Numbered from the stretch's first letter, positions 1 to 12,596 are shown. The stretch is DNA of 64,000 nucleotides from Polytrichum commune (GCA_950295325.1 OX485809.1:32316144-32380143); one strand, 5' to 3'. The notes: generated by a model from the sequence alone, not told the origin. Translations and numbers: made by a program.

Positions 1-1857
1 ATACCTCACACTAAATCTTGATGCTTGTGAGTTCAATAAGAGAAATTTCTAGTGAATAGACAACTGGCCAAAAGCTTGTGTTCATCACATACCTGAAGAG
101 CATAACAGCTCATGATGAGATGGTACTTTACACCAAATATTCACAACATACACATACTTTTGTGGAAGTTGCATTCGTCATGGTTAGACTCCTGTAAACA
201 AGTAAACATTAACAATCTGCAAGGTATTGAACAACCTTCTCATCCCCTGCAAAACAAGGAACTGCCAAGTCTCCCTTCAACTTTCATGGTTCCTCCTGTT
301 CCAATTTTGAGAGAATGCCGTCACATTAAGAAAAAAGAATAGTTCCAATATCAACTACATACTGACCCTGCTCCAACACAACAGCTAATCTCAATCATAA
401 AGTTGCCCAGCATTGTAATGACTAATTGATGTCATGATGACTTGGAATATCCTGCAGGTCTTCAAGAAGCTTTGGTTGAACCTTGTGCATCCAGCAAGTT
501 CTCACCTTGCTCAAGGCCATGACCAAACGAGGCAGGCCACAGTGCAGTGATACCATGCCGGATGCCTAAAGTGTAAAATATAGAACAGCCTAAGGTGCCT
601 AGAAACCCTTGCTGTCAGGCAAAGCAACATGCTACAAGCTCAAGAATTACAGTGATGGATGTCAAAACTGCAGCAACAAAAACACATAAACATTAATTCA
701 ACATGTCCTGTGAGCACAAAATTATTTCCAGCCACAAAGAAACCCACACAACTGGCTGTCTGATTGAAAACACAAGTATCTGGCTTCACTTTCACCTAAT
801 CTAGCATGTGACTTGAGATTAAGAAGCAATTCAAGGAATATTTTCACTTTGCAGTTTATTTAGCTTTGTCTTGGGTCTACATATCAATATGCACAACGAT
901 ATAATTACAATAATATGCATTTGCCAACAATCACTTTGGTAACCTTCATGCACAAAACACAGAAAATGTTGCCTGCTGACCATGACTGCAAGATGCTCCT
1001 GTCACTTCCATAGAACCTTAACCTAATCACAGCTACAAATTACTTTTGGTGTTGAAAAGACTACTGATGAGAGGCTTCATGAAACCAAAAGAGAGCAAGC
1101 ATTAGACGCACAAGTAGAAGTAGTCACAATATTCAGAGTGTCTAAAGCACTACTGTAAGGTTTTGATCTGACTTGCAACTACACCCCTTACTTTCCACAA
1201 ACCTGTGGATAATGCAAATGCAATATACAGGCCAGCAGACCAGAGAAACCAAAACAGTGGGTGCTGGACCTAGACACCTGGTGTCCAACAGGATATTACA
1301 GTTTGACAACTTCCGTTTCTACCCACCATGTTCGAGATAGCCCATGGTGTCTGGTGGGAAACTCATGGCAATCTGCACCCCCTCTTTGCTTTGTATTCAG
1401 GAATCAGTCACAACAACTTACGACAAAAGAGCTCAATATTCACCAGGAAAAAAGAATTTCCATTGATTTGATTTACATTTTGAGGACAGAATACAAGTGC
1501 AAAATCTTGAGCCTCGTATGATAAAGCCATGTGATGAGATTGTGAAGATAGCACTTGCCATCATAAAACTTGTTTCATTTACTCCCTAACCAAGCAGGGC
1601 GGTTGTGTTCAAGCATGGCCAAAGGAGTATACTCTCAACCTTTTCTTGCTATAGTAGTTTATACACAAGTACAGATGGCATTCTCAACTAAAGGTCACTC
1701 TAAAGCTGAATGCCATTCAGGCTATCTTGAATAGACAGCACAAGCCACTTCCAACAGAGTCTCTTACTGAATTTTTGAGTAAGTAGACTAGCTGCTGTCA
1801 GTAAGTTCAGTAAGATCACCTTCAGTCAGGGCCCAATTGAATGGGAGTTTTGACTCC
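1..1857. other. Non-coding: downstream flank and probable 3' UTR of the RING gene
   Basis: No open frame here resembles a known protein. The part nearest 1858 is presumably the 3' untranslated region of the minus-strand RING gene. The rest has no recognised repeat or gene. Short open frames (for example 112-342 and 1261-1521) show no domain, and I treat them as chance. Confidence 0.5.
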
Positions 1858-4600
1858 TCAACTCACTGGCACAGATGCATTTCCCACAGGCTCGTGTTCG
1901 TCCCTGTGGTCACCACTGGATTCTGCAGATGCAGCTTCACCTGTTTCAACTGTTCCACCAACATCATGCTTGCAAAGAGGGCATGATGCATTGATCTTGA
2001 GCCATTTATCAACACACTCAACATGAAAGTGATGAGTGCATGGTAATTCTCGCAACTCCACATCGTCCTTGTACTTGCCAAGGCATATACAGCAAACTGC
2101 ATCTTCTGCAGACACCTGTCTCTCCTTCTCTGTTCCTGGTGCCACCAATCCTCCCTCTCCAGCTCCTTCAGTATCCGACTCATTTCCATCCTTGTTGTTT
2201 TTAAGGTCATTTGTAGACTTTGCTTTAAACTTGTATGTTGGCAACGCAGCAATCGCCTCTGGTGTGGCTCCTCGACCTTGATTTGGGTCTTCACGAAAAC
2301 CAAGAAGTGCAATTATGCATGGCAAGCAGCAACAGATAGTGGCGCACAAGATGAATGGCATTGCATACCCTATGCAGCTGAAGGTGAGGAATACAATGCA
2401 CAACCTGCTCCCACACCCACAAATATATATGTGAATACCCAAGAATATATGGCAAGAACCTCCTCAGAGAGACTGCTAGTGCATATTGAGAAGTTGCATC
2501 TGAGCATCACTTCTGAAGAAAAGGTGAAAGGCTTGCAGACAGTAGCATTAGGATCTGCACCTGTACAAATTTGGCGCATCACTTGAAGATGAGTGCCCTC
2601 CAAATATCCAGACATTTCCAACCACAAACCAGATTGCAAAATAGCAATCCAAGGCAATCTTGAATCTTTCAACAAGCATCGCAATCCTGACACACAAAAC
2701 AACTTCATTACTGCACGCTGCCTTAAAATGGACATCACTCAATGATATGTTCATTGAGTGTTACCAACAAGTTCGTACACTTACTGGATCCTGCAACTGT
2801 CTACATTGTGCCAGTTGATAATCAGAATCCTCCCCGGAACACTATAAAGCTCTAGTCATTGTCCAAACTTGGTTAATCTCTTGATACATCCGGTATCTCC
2901 CATAAACCACCTCATCAGTAGGTTCCCCACCCACCCTAAATTTTAGATAATCATTCCAAAACGAGTATGAAAATACCAACAATCACTAGCTTTCAGCAGA
3001 TAATACAATCCAAAAAGGTAATGACATACAGTACCTGTCATCACCACTTGTATCTTGTCCATCTAACCCTCTTTGCCGATTGGGCTGTGATACCTCATCT
3101 TGTGATCCTGGAGTTAAGGATACATAAGGTGCAGTCCCAGTTCCAGTAGACGAAGGTGGCGTAGAGGTCAAAGGAGGGCGCATGGCATCCTGTTCTCTCA
3201 GACGTACATATCGATGTGTGTATCGCCAATACAGAAGGGGCAAAGTAGCCAGGCAACCTGCTGCATAACCAGCCACCCATACAGCCAAGGGTGCTTTGGG
3301 ATGTTCATGTCTTGACAGGGACAACACAATTATGGAGGCGATGATCTGACTGAAAGTGACGGTAAGTTCAATGGTGATCCAAAGACCCGAATTCAAAGGA
3401 CTTGTTCTTTGTCGTGAGCTATGACTATTTGCAGTGCCTGGTCTTGAAGAGGTACTGGATGCAGTTGAAGGAAACAAAGGCTGGCCTCTCAGAGATGAGT
3501 TTGTAGACAAACTTCTAGATAAAGTCTCTCCTGCAAACAAAAAGTCAAAACTTATAAATTTGTGTCCCCCAGAATTGCTATTAGCAGAGGAAACCAGCAC
3601 ACCCAATATCCAGCCTCAACTATTAATGATTCACCCAGCCTTCAACCTAGACATCAGAAGCATCCATTTTCACACATCACTATAAGTCAGCAATTGTGCC
3701 CTACACCTCAGCCATGTTTTTCTGACCTTTCGCCCAAGAAGAGAATTTATACCCTGAAAATACTACTATGTCATATGAACCTGAGGAACAAACCTCACAG
3801 TTCACATATTTACTTCAAAAGCAGGAACTTGAAGTGACTCTACATTACCAAATCTAAGATGCATAAACTAATGACAATCGAGTAACTAAAAAGTATTGCA
3901 CTAACTGTGTGCTATCGATTTTCAGAGCCATCAACTGTCACCTCAATGATGCAGTGCACTAAAAAAGCATCCCTACTCCTCACAACTTAGTCCCAGAACA
4001 TGCTAAACCCATGGGTCCGTGTTGCAACATTCAAACAAAATGATAGCACTCGGTAATAGCAATGGCCCATCTAAATTTGTGACATCTCATCCTTGTTCCA
4101 GTGTGGACTTCCGAAACTAGCACCAGTCACTTCAAGTTGCTCCTGTACAATTTGCAACTCCACTAACTTATATTTTACTATAGACTAAATTATTCCCAAG
4201 ACTAGAAGCCGCCTTCTCGTAGGAGCTGCTGACAACACTCGAGAGGAAGAAATCTTCCAGATTGTACTTTAACAACAGGTTCGACCGAGTATGCCATGCA
4301 CCCTGAAAACTTTAGCACACAATACCGGCCCTGGATTGTCCATTTATTCATTATATATAGATATATAGATAGATATTAATTTTTTTTAATAAAAAACTAC
4401 AAAAAGCCCTTAGGAGCACAAACTGCATAGGGGACCATATTCTCCTCACCTGAGGCAGGTATAGAAGCAGTAGAGGACGGAGATGGTCGAATAGTGACAA
4501 CATGTTCATCAACGGCAGGTGCTTGAGCCATTAGCAAGGGCGATGTGTCACTAACACTGTGCTGAGATTCAAGATCCAAGTCCTCACACCGACCGGCCAT
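1858..4600 (-). CDS. Membrane RING-H2 E3 ubiquitin ligase (4 exons, 439 aa)
   Basis: Probable E3 ubiquitin-protein ligase of the plant family that includes Arabidopsis At1g12760, At1g63170 and At4g11680, expected in an endomembrane. Exons on the minus strand are 4600-4450, 3530-3035, 2686-2561 and 2404-1858. All junctions are GT-AG and the phases fit (1, 2, 2), giving 439 aa. The start is ATG 4600, the first codon of a frame that reads MAGRCEDLDL. Residues 52-95 are Ser-rich. Hydrophobic segments lie near 100-121, 130-151, 226-243 and 259-291. The conserved family block runs from about 223 (ERFKIALDC) through GNVWIFGGHSS to RGATPE. The C-terminal RING-H2 spans 362-402: Cys362, Cys365, Cys380, His382, His385, Cys388, Cys399 and Cys402, with every metal ligand present. 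Family membership is firm; the substrate is unknown. Confidence 0.93.
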
Positions 4601-6329
4601 GGAAGTTTATGAAGCCACCCTCCAACCTAGGGGGGGGAGGGGGGCAATTTTAAGTAGCCCACCCGTCTTGACTGCTCCAGTCAACAGAAGTAATTACAGC
4701 CCGTTTATTCGAGAATCTTCAGCTTTCCGCGACCTGCTTGATGAGGACGTGAAATCCTTCCCTTAACCACTGGAATTTTGTGAACTCTATAGTTAAATCA
4801 TGGCAAATAATCGTGAAAGAGGTCAACCAGATGGAAACCCGTCTCACACCATCTTCACACGGCTTTTAAAAGTGAGAAACACTGAGCTGCCGATGTCGAA
4901 TGGTGTAACAAGAACCCTACATCAAGCACACACACAACATCATCAGATCCAACTACAACGTGGTGGAGCGAGAAGCAAAACACGTGGCGATAAACGGCAA
5001 ACCGGATCGGCAAATCCCAAGGAGAAAATCGACAACACTTATGGTAGAATGGGAAAACCAGCACACTAGAGGTAATCTCCCAGACGAGCTGATCATGTAA
5101 GAGGTGCAAACCCAATTGAAAGCAGCAAGATTGCAGCATTGACCAAAAGTGCAACTGATGCGAGGAATCTTTCTACAGAATCTCCACGCTTCTTCATCGT
5201 CAAGGATATCATCAGCTGATCAATTTCAGGGACAAGACAGATATCCTCTTTACTCGCGAAGACAGGCGCAATTTGGAATGACCGAGGGAGGCCCAACCAC
5301 ATAAGAATCGACAAATTCGATAGGAGGAAGCACAAATGGATAGATTCGGTACATTATTAAATCCGCCAGCCATTTCACCACATGAAAGATCACATGAATT
5401 TTGAAGTACTAAAACTTATGTAGCAACCAATGGCCACAACCACAACAAAATCTTGCCGAATTGATCTACCATTCCACAACCTAAAACACCCAAACCCTCG
5501 CTCGCTTCCCCAAAGCTTCTTAACACAAAACCCTGATGACACCGCTACACCGACGCAGGAGAAGAGACAAAAAGCTCGCGATAAGCCTCACCCTGTTGTC
5601 CGAGGTCACCCGTGCATCAACACCGCCACTACACTCCAAATCCTCCTCACACGCCCTCCGCCAAGTAGAAGAAGCTGCATGATAGAAAACGCAAACCCCA
5701 CACACACACGACGGCCAGTCTTTTAGCAGTCGTCCAGCAGCTGTGCCACAAAGCCTAGCGCGATTCGCATCATCATCAACACAGAATTGGTGGAAACCCT
5801 GACCCTCACCGACCGACGCTTCCTAGGTCAGATAGGATGGAAAACAGGGGAGGGCAAATTGCAACGCACGGATGGATGAGCCCTGCCTCGCTGGCTGGAC
5901 AGGGGAATTGCTGATGCTGATGCTGCTCACTCTGCGGCTTCTCCGTAAGTCAGTTAACTTCAGGTCAGGGGAATCGGAGAGCGGGCGGCCGTGTGCTTGA
6001 TGATGATGACTCTGGCCCTCATTCATCTGCGAGCGAGAGATAGATGTCACGCCTCGTTCGGAGGAAGACGCGAGTAACTTAAGCGTTGGTGTTGCAGACC
6101 ACCTTCGTGGCGAGCCGGAGTTAGGCCCCGAGTGAAAAGGGGGGTTTCTCTGCGGTGGTGCTTTCGAAAGTCGCCTTCCTTTCCTGCCCTGCCCTGCCCT
6201 GCCCTGGCTTACGCTGCGCCTGCCACCTCCCCCTGTGGGAACCGGGTCCTTTGTCATCCACTATGCTGTAGAGTGTACCTAGATATGTATTTATGTATTA
6301 AGTATTGGTTCTTCTGAGGAGGATAACAT
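4601..6329. other. Upstream region of the RING gene, with a GC-rich block
   Basis: This is the head side of the minus-strand RING gene, so its promoter and 5' UTR should lie here. About 5820-6260 is much richer in GC than its surroundings and contains a short CCTGC tandem run at 6183-6206. The long open frame 6257-5823 on the minus strand resembles nothing I know and is probably an effect of the GC content. A G-rich stretch lies at 4629-4645. No TATA box or start site can be assigned with confidence. Confidence 0.4.
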
Positions 6330-6533
6330 TACTAAGGACCGGGCCGGTTTAGACACACCGGTCCAAACTTTTAAGGGAATGGAGCAATATGATTGGCTAC
6401 GAAATGGGTTCGTTCACCAGCCAGGGTTTACATTATGGCCCAGCCTTTTCCGGTGGAGAATGTCAAGCATGGAGGAGAAACTGACATGGACGTTAACATG
6501 ATAACACTTTTTGCTAGCAAGAGTGGTCCGGAT
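6330..6533 (+). repeat. Left half of an older dispersed repeat (copy 1)
   Basis: The stretch from about 6330 (clearest from 6378) matches 13000-13195 in the same orientation, for example the shared GGAATGGAGCAATATGATTG. It stops at 6533, and the homology resumes at 11065. The hAT element at 6534-11064 therefore interrupts this repeat. Confidence 0.75.
6524..6533. repeat. Left target-site duplication of the hAT element
   Basis: TGGTCCGGAT occurs here and again at 11065-11074, exactly where homology to the uninterrupted copy at 13 kb breaks and resumes. hAT elements duplicate 8 bp, so 8 of these 10 bases are probably the duplication. The other two may be element ends or chance. Confidence 0.75.
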
Positions 6534-6937
6534 CAGCATCCGGCAAGAGCCTAAGGCTAATACAAATGCAGCCTACAAAATTTGTGACTTAGCCTATAAA
6601 ATTTTGAAAGTGTAGGACAAAGAGCCTATGGATAATTTAAAAACATAGGATCAACCTATGTGATAAAAAAAACATGTAGGAAATTTTGCCTACAAAATTT
6701 TTAAAAGAGAGGATTTTAGCCATTCATCCTTCTTCAAATTGGGAAATTAGTTGGCCTAAGTACATATCTTTAGGCTAATACTCGGGGCTCTTGGGTGGCA
6801 CATAGGCGGATGTCAATAATAGCCCTGACTCCCTCCCCGCCGATCTTTACAAATACCACAGCCCAAGCCCCACCACCGCACCATTCATCACAGCTCCTCT
6901 CTCATCAGTTGCGATGTTGCACCACCGAGAAGCAACA

Positions 6938-6938
<1 letters not shown>

Positions 6939-6965
<27 letters not shown>
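6939..6965. repeat. (CT)n microsatellite inside the hAT element
   Basis: Thirteen or so CT units in a row. Confidence 0.95.
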
Positions 6966-6968
<3 letters not shown>

Positions 6969-8473
6969 CATAGTAGAAGTTCAATCAATTGTTCGTATGC
7001 ACATTGTTACAATCTCTGCAAGTCTTCTAGTTTTGTTGGATGCGAGGAAAGCCTATTAAACTGCAGCCTGCGGATGAATCCAGAAGCAAGCAGACTCATA
7101 AACGAAAAGATCTATCAGCGGTAGTTTTAGTTATTTCTTTGATTGAAGTTGTATTCGAGGTGGCCATTGCGAGTTTGTGAGGTACGCTGCACAGCTTGGC
7201 CTTTATAATTGAAGTTCTCCAAATCATATTGAAGTTTCCACAATGTTGTCGTAGATCACATGGTTGCAGAGTCGGAGGAAGAGATCCATGGAGATGTTGA
7301 ACTTCTCTGTACTGAGTGACATGGCCACCAGTTGGTTGTTCTTTTCTTGATTCATGCTTCTTGTATATCACACAGAAGGTTTTTCAACGCTAGCAAAAAC
7401 GTTTGCAAGCGTTGATTAACAGTAGGTTTTGTAAAAGGGTTTAGGGTATTTGAATTCAAGTATTGTAGTCAAAAGCCCTTCACGGGTAATATATATAAGA
7501 ATGGGATGCCGTTGTCCAGTGACGCCTGAATCCCGTGTAGTATTTGCATGTCATGGGGTTGTTGTCGAACGCACGTTCGTCTTCATATGTGAGGTCCTGC
7601 AACGGTGTGGCGAGAGTTGTTTGTGATTTTTGAGCCATATATGTAGACATATCTCGTATCCGCTTTTGTATGCATTGCGGTGGTTGTTGTGTTGGTCATT
7701 TATTGGTGGTTTGTTTAGGTTGGATGGCGATGCACGTTGGATATAGTTCATTGGAGTTGTCCACAAAAGCTTCGTCTTCCGATGGTGGTTGTGAACTATC
7801 TTCGTCGTTGGCGGGTAGTCATGGCATGGCAAATGCCATGGGTGTGTTTGTGGATGCATTATCCCATGAATCATTTGAAGCGCACGAACAATCTATATAT
7901 TCTGTTATGTGCTGATTTCGGTAGGGAGCAATGGGTGGGCCTTGATGTTGTTCTTTTCAACGAGGTTGGTGTCCTGGTGGCAGATGGCATATGTAGAAAC
8001 TCTGATCCCCGTGATTGTGTGGATGCCAACCCCCTTGGTCCCGATGATGTTGGTGTGTGCATTTTGAATTCTTTGCTTCCGCTTGAGGTCCCGGTGACAT
8101 GAAGATTTTCCTTGCGTCGATGGCCTCTTTGTCGGGTTCTCCATGACGGAGTAAGCTTGTTGGACCATGAGTGCCGTCATAAGCAAACGCAATTAGCTTT
8201 GTTGGCCATTGTTAGCATCAGTTGGTTGTTTGAGGATTTATAGGGGGATTCGGGCAATTCTAGTTGTTTTGGGGAGACAATTAGTATGATAAGTAGATCT
8301 AGAGTGGGAATGAATGAATGAATGTTATGGTATTTTGTTAGTATTGTTTTGTCTTGTTAGCAGGTTCTTCATCAACATTGAAAAGGTTTTTTCACCAACA
8401 TTTTTTTTTTAAAAAAAATTTGATTGTGTTGAATTTGTTATTTGATAAGTATTGAGGAAGTCTTTGGGGTGCT

Positions 8474-10706
8474 ATGGCAAAGCGTCAACGTACAATGATA
8501 GACATGTTAGTTAGGGTGAGAAATCCTAGAGAGTCCGTGTTAGAAATTGAACATGTTGATATCAGTCCATCAACTTCAGCTATAAACAACGATGAAGAAA
8601 ATCACATTAAAAGGGCCAATGAAGAATGGAAAGATGCATGGTATGATCTATATGATTGGGTAGAGTTCAACAAAGAGTCAGGAAGAGTGTTTTCCAAAAC
8701 CTGTAGAGAAGGAGGTGGGAAATTTGTGTATGCAAGTGAGGATTCAACTAATGTTAAAGTTTCAGCACTACAATACCATTCTAAAAACAATGAACATAAA
8801 AAATTGTCATGGGCTAAACATGGGGGCAAAAAAACTTTAGAGAAATGTGTTGCTAAAGCTAACCGTGCATGTGACGAGGCTGTGATGTCACTATTTAAGG
8901 CTGTTTATTTTATAGGAAAATAATCTATTCATTGCCACAAGTTTGCATCTTTGTGCGAATTGTTTGTGTCTTGTAAAACTCCAATAACTGAAAAATTGTA
9001 TCATCGTGAAAAAACATGTGTAGACATGATGTTTGCAATTTCTACTATACTTCAAAAACAAATCTTAGACATAATTCGAGATTCTAGATTTTTTGGCATA
9101 ATGATTGACGAAAGCACTGACATTTCAGTTTTGGGTCATCTTATAATTTTCGTTATTTTTTTAGAAGATGGTGTTGTTACAACTAGTTTTCTTGGTTTAT
9201 TGTGGATTATTGATGGGCAAAAGAGTTCAAGTGTGATTTTTAACTTACTTATTGGTGCTTTGAAGACTTGGGGTTTAAATATGAATAAGTGTGTGGATTT
9301 TGGATCTGATGGTGCATCTACCATGGTGGGTAAGAACACAGGTGTGGCTACACTTTTAAAAAATGTGAATTTTTTTCTTACCTCTACCCATTGTATTGCT
9401 CACAGAACAAATTTAGTTGCTTTGGAAGCTTCTAAAACAGAAAGTTATAAAGAATTGTTATTAGATATTGATCATGTATTGAATGTATTGGCTGGTCATT
9501 TTAACAAATCTTCTAAAAGGAAATCAGCTTTGCAAGCATTACAAGATGAATTGAACGATGCTACAAATTTATTAAAGAGATATCACAAAATTCGTTGGTT
9601 TTCTAGATTTCAAGCTATGACAACATTATGTGACTCGTTAGAGTCTGTATTGGTATATTTGTGTGATTATTACTTCTCTTCTAGTGTTGACGGAACTCAT
9701 GTTTTGTATGACAAATTGAGAGAGTTCAAGTTCATTTATGTTCTTTATTTTCTAGCAGACATTTTACAAATGCTTGGCAAATTGTCTAAGATTTTTCAAT
9801 GCAAGCTTGTGGATATTTCTTGTTTACGGTCCATTGTGAAAAACAAAATAGCTACTATTAGAATGTGTTTTTTAGTTGATGCTTGTGACTTGAATAATGA
9901 AACTTTCAATCCTTCTTTAGGATTTCATGTAATTCTAGAATTTGGACCTCCAGGTGGATTTCTCAGGCGTTTGTCAAGCGAAATTAGAGGGTCTAAATTT
10001 CATAGTGTAGACATGATTCGGGATCCTAGTGGGGCTGATTTAGAAGTTGCTCTGTTTTTTCAAAGGTTGTATGCTCAAGCAGTTTATGATGCATTAGAAA
10101 ATAGATTTGTTGACAATGATCTTATTGATTGTTTTAAGATTTTGAGCCCTGCTAATTTTCCTCAAAGGCAAGTTGGCTTGAGTTCTTATGGAGTTGTGCA
10201 GTTGGATTTGCTTCTGAAACAGTATGGAGAAGAAAAAACGTATTGGGGGCACAACATATCCTCCATTGGTAAATGTTGCAGCTTGTAAGCAAGAATTATT
10301 TTCTTTCAAAGTGCAAGGTAGTTGTGAATAGAGTGATCGTACATTCGAGGATTTGTGGACATCTATAAGTTGGAGTCCTTCTTTGAAACTGAAATTTCCT
10401 AACCTACTAACGCTTGCCAACATTGCAAAATGCCAATGTGTTAGTACTGCTACTTGTGAGAGAGCTTTCTCTGTGCAGAATAACATCAAGCAGAAGAATA
10501 GGAATCAAATGACAACAACATACTTGGATAGTGTGATGCGGGTGGCAATTGAAGGACCAACCAAAAATTTTGAGTTTATTTTGCTGGAAGCTATATCTTT
10601 GTGGAAGGATTCAAGAAAGTTTCGATTCTTGTTTACTAATCCTGAGAAATATCTTACAAGAAGAGTAGAGGTTAAATCAGAAGATGGTGAGGACTTTCAC
10701 CCTTAA
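8474..10706 (+). pseudogene. hAT transposase (zf-TTF, DUF4371, hAT dimerisation), broken
   Basis: Relic of a transposase like the ZNF862/KIAA1586 group of hAT proteins. The frame opens at ATG 8474. The first part holds a TTF-like zinc-finger region with a Cys pair and a final His (YHSKNNEHKK). A TAA at 8921-8923 interrupts the frame, which then continues in phase to 10288. That part carries the first catalytic Asp in GIMIDESTD and the second in FGSDGASTMVG. A frameshift follows in the A-rich run near 10235. The frame then holds a TAG at 10329-10331 before the C-terminal dimerisation domain, which contains TCERAFS and IKQKNRNQM. All three parts of a full protein are recognisable. The breaks mean it cannot make transposase unless they are sequencing errors. 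Confidence 0.88.
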
Positions 10707-11064
10707 ACTCATTTGAATTTTAGTAACCTTTCATAACTTATAATCAATTCTTTAAAAAAGAGTTGGTTAATCCTTGACCTTCAAACATGGTGAAGGGCTT
10801 AGCTAGGTTCAATTCCTGCCAAGGATACCACTTAGTACTCAAATTTTGAATTTAAAGCCTACAACATTAAAAGATATGAAGGATTTTAACCTACTAAAAA
10901 TTAGTTTTGAAGGCAATTGGCGGGTAACTTAAGAACTCAAAAGGTTTTCAACTTATAAAAATTTGATATTGTAGGATGCAACCTATGCCATGAGGGAAAT
11001 AGCCTATGCCCTTTTTAAAGAGGTAGGCAATTAACCTTAATAACTTCAAAAACTTTTCGGACGA

Positions 11065-11265
11065 TGGTCCGGATATCAAGTTTTTTGGGCGATCTCAAAC
11101 CCTTGGACAAGAAAGTTGACCTCCGGAGACGAACTCCAACTTCATGCATTCTTATTTAATTGTTTTTTCCATCTTGTTCAACCATGCCCACCGTTGCCTC
11201 AAAAATCCTTGTTTTGGGCGGAAATTCTTGAACAACCAATGCAGTTCTTCACCGCAATCTAAAGC
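11065..11265 (+). repeat. Right half of the interrupted dispersed repeat (copy 1)
   Basis: It begins with the second copy of TGGTCCGGAT and matches 13196-13385, including TTTTCCATCTTGTT and a GGAAATTCTTGA motif. Joined to 6330-6533 it gives one continuous match to the 13 kb copy. Confidence 0.75.
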
Positions 11266-11327
11266 AATCTCTAAGCAAATACATTATGGTCTATTTCCAA
11301 AGAAAAAGGTTGTGATTAAAAACACCT

Positions 11328-11475
11328 ATGATAATTTATAGTTGTTTGTCAAAAAAACTCAAAGTACATAGCGTGAATGCTCCCCATAAACAGGGGATCC
11401 CGGAATCAAAGGAGAATTGCGCTCATGTGATACATAGTCCCATGAAATGTAACCAAAGAGTTGTGTAATGTTACG
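11328..11475 (-). repeat. Inverted match to 13610-13765
   Basis: Read on the minus strand, this stretch aligns with 13610-13765, for example AACATTACACAACTC and TTTATGGGGAGCA. In copy 1 the block lies in the opposite orientation to the preceding repeat half, whereas in copy 2 it lies in the same direction. It is interrupted at 11478 by a 1.1 kb element. Confidence 0.7.
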
Positions 11476-11477
11476 AG

Positions 11478-12588
11478 CAGGGCTAATTTTTCACAAAAAT
11501 TTTGCCCATCCATGTCCAAAAACCTTGAATTGAAAGGCAAAAAAAATTGCAACCCGTCCCAAAACCGGTAATTTCTAAACCAACCTGTCCATGGAAAGGT
11601 TAAAGAAAACAACCCGTCCCAAAACCGGTTTGAAAATGAAAATACCCATCCCGCAATACGTATAAATAAGTCTCTTACAATGTTGGTAAATTAAAAAAAA
11701 AACAAAAAAACAAAAAACCGAAAGATGTCGACACGTGACTGGTTGCACTTGGAAACAATAGGATCTTGATAAATTATGCCTTCAATGCCCGTCAGTTGTT
11801 TGTCTTTTGTTGTCAATTCTCATCTTTCCAGTACACCCCATTCTAATTTCCATTGCCACCATCATTTCTTTCTATTTCTTGTCCCTCAATCTCCCATTTC
11901 TTTCCCCACACTCTATCCTCAAGGTGTTTCCATCAACCGTCATCGCCCGTTTGTCACCACCCGCATTCCCTCCACAATAGGGGTTTTTCTAAACAAAACC
12001 TAATCAAAAGTCATCTACGTACTAGTTTGAAGTTAGAGACTTTAGATGCTTTGATGCGCATTTCATGTGCAAAAATTCCAGTTGAAAACATCAATTGGAA
12101 TGCAGTGATGCTTGTTTGGAGAAACATGAAGGATAAAAGAATTCATCCACTTCTTTGAAGGGTGAGTAGCTCTTTATTTTTAAATCTTTGAACATGTTTT
12201 TATATATTAATTCTTCTTCAATTGCTAAGTTTACCTCAATTATAATCTTTGGCATTATGTTAAAAAGGTTCTAAATTTTGTGGTTGATGGATTAAATGTA
12301 TGTAGGTGTATCAAGCACTTCAAGATGGATATTTTGATTGGGTATTAGTGGTTTGATTGCATTATGCTTACATTCACATGTCATATATGACATAATGTAA
12401 TTGATATTTGTACCATTTATAATTTTTGGAAAAAATATAAAAAAAAACAATTATTTTTAGAACCCGTCCAAAGTGAATTTGACATGTCCAAAAACCAGCT
12501 CATTTTTTAAGAACATGTCCACTGGAAAGGTTTTTTTTTATGAACATGTCCCTGGATATGTTGGGGACCTTGTGAAAAATCACCATTG
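11478..12588. mobile_element. Non-autonomous hAT-like element, 1,111 bp
   Basis: It is flanked by the perfect 8 bp direct repeat GTTACGAG (11470-11477 and 12589-12596). The ends are inverted repeats: CAGGGCTAATTTTTCAC on the left, and CAATGGTGATTTTTCAC read inward from the right. Subterminal motifs related to ATGTCC, AACCCGTCC and AAAACC recur near both ends. No transposase-like reading frame is present; the short frames inside (for example 11776-12003) match nothing. TSD length and a CA-beginning end suggest hAT. Confidence 0.82.
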
Positions 12589-12596
12589 GTTACGAG

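Larger units (their letters stand above)
6534..11064 (+). mobile_element. hAT-superfamily DNA transposon, about 4.5 kb, inactive
   Basis: The element is bounded by the direct repeat TGGTCCGGAT. Its ends form an imperfect inverted repeat of about 40 bp: the left end has CATCCGGCAAG, then TAAGGCTAAT and GCCTAC; the right end, read inward, has CGTCCGAAAAG, then TAAGGTTAAT and GCCTAC. Both ends are rich in CCTAC/CCTATG motifs, as expected for hAT subterminal transposase-binding repeats. Inside are a CT microsatellite (6939-6965), a G/T-rich leader (about 7400-8470) and a DUF4371-type transposase with two in-frame stops and one frameshift (8474-10706). A related empty site is present near 13.19 kb. 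Confidence 0.85.

Noticed and set aside
5823-6257. 144-residue minus-strand frame in a GC-rich block
   Set aside because: Arg/Ser/Pro-rich composition follows the GC content. No domain, and its position fits a promoter or leader of the RING gene.
8602-8829. Minus-strand frames inside the hAT transposase
   Set aside because: Shadows of the transposase coding sequence.
10770-10828. tRNA-like or SINE-like sequence (ATCCTTG ... GGTTCAATTCC ... CAAGGAT)
   Set aside because: The 7 bp acceptor-like stem and B-box-like motif are present. However, the span is only about 57 bases, the D and anticodon arms do not form, and it lies in the 3' part of the hAT element.
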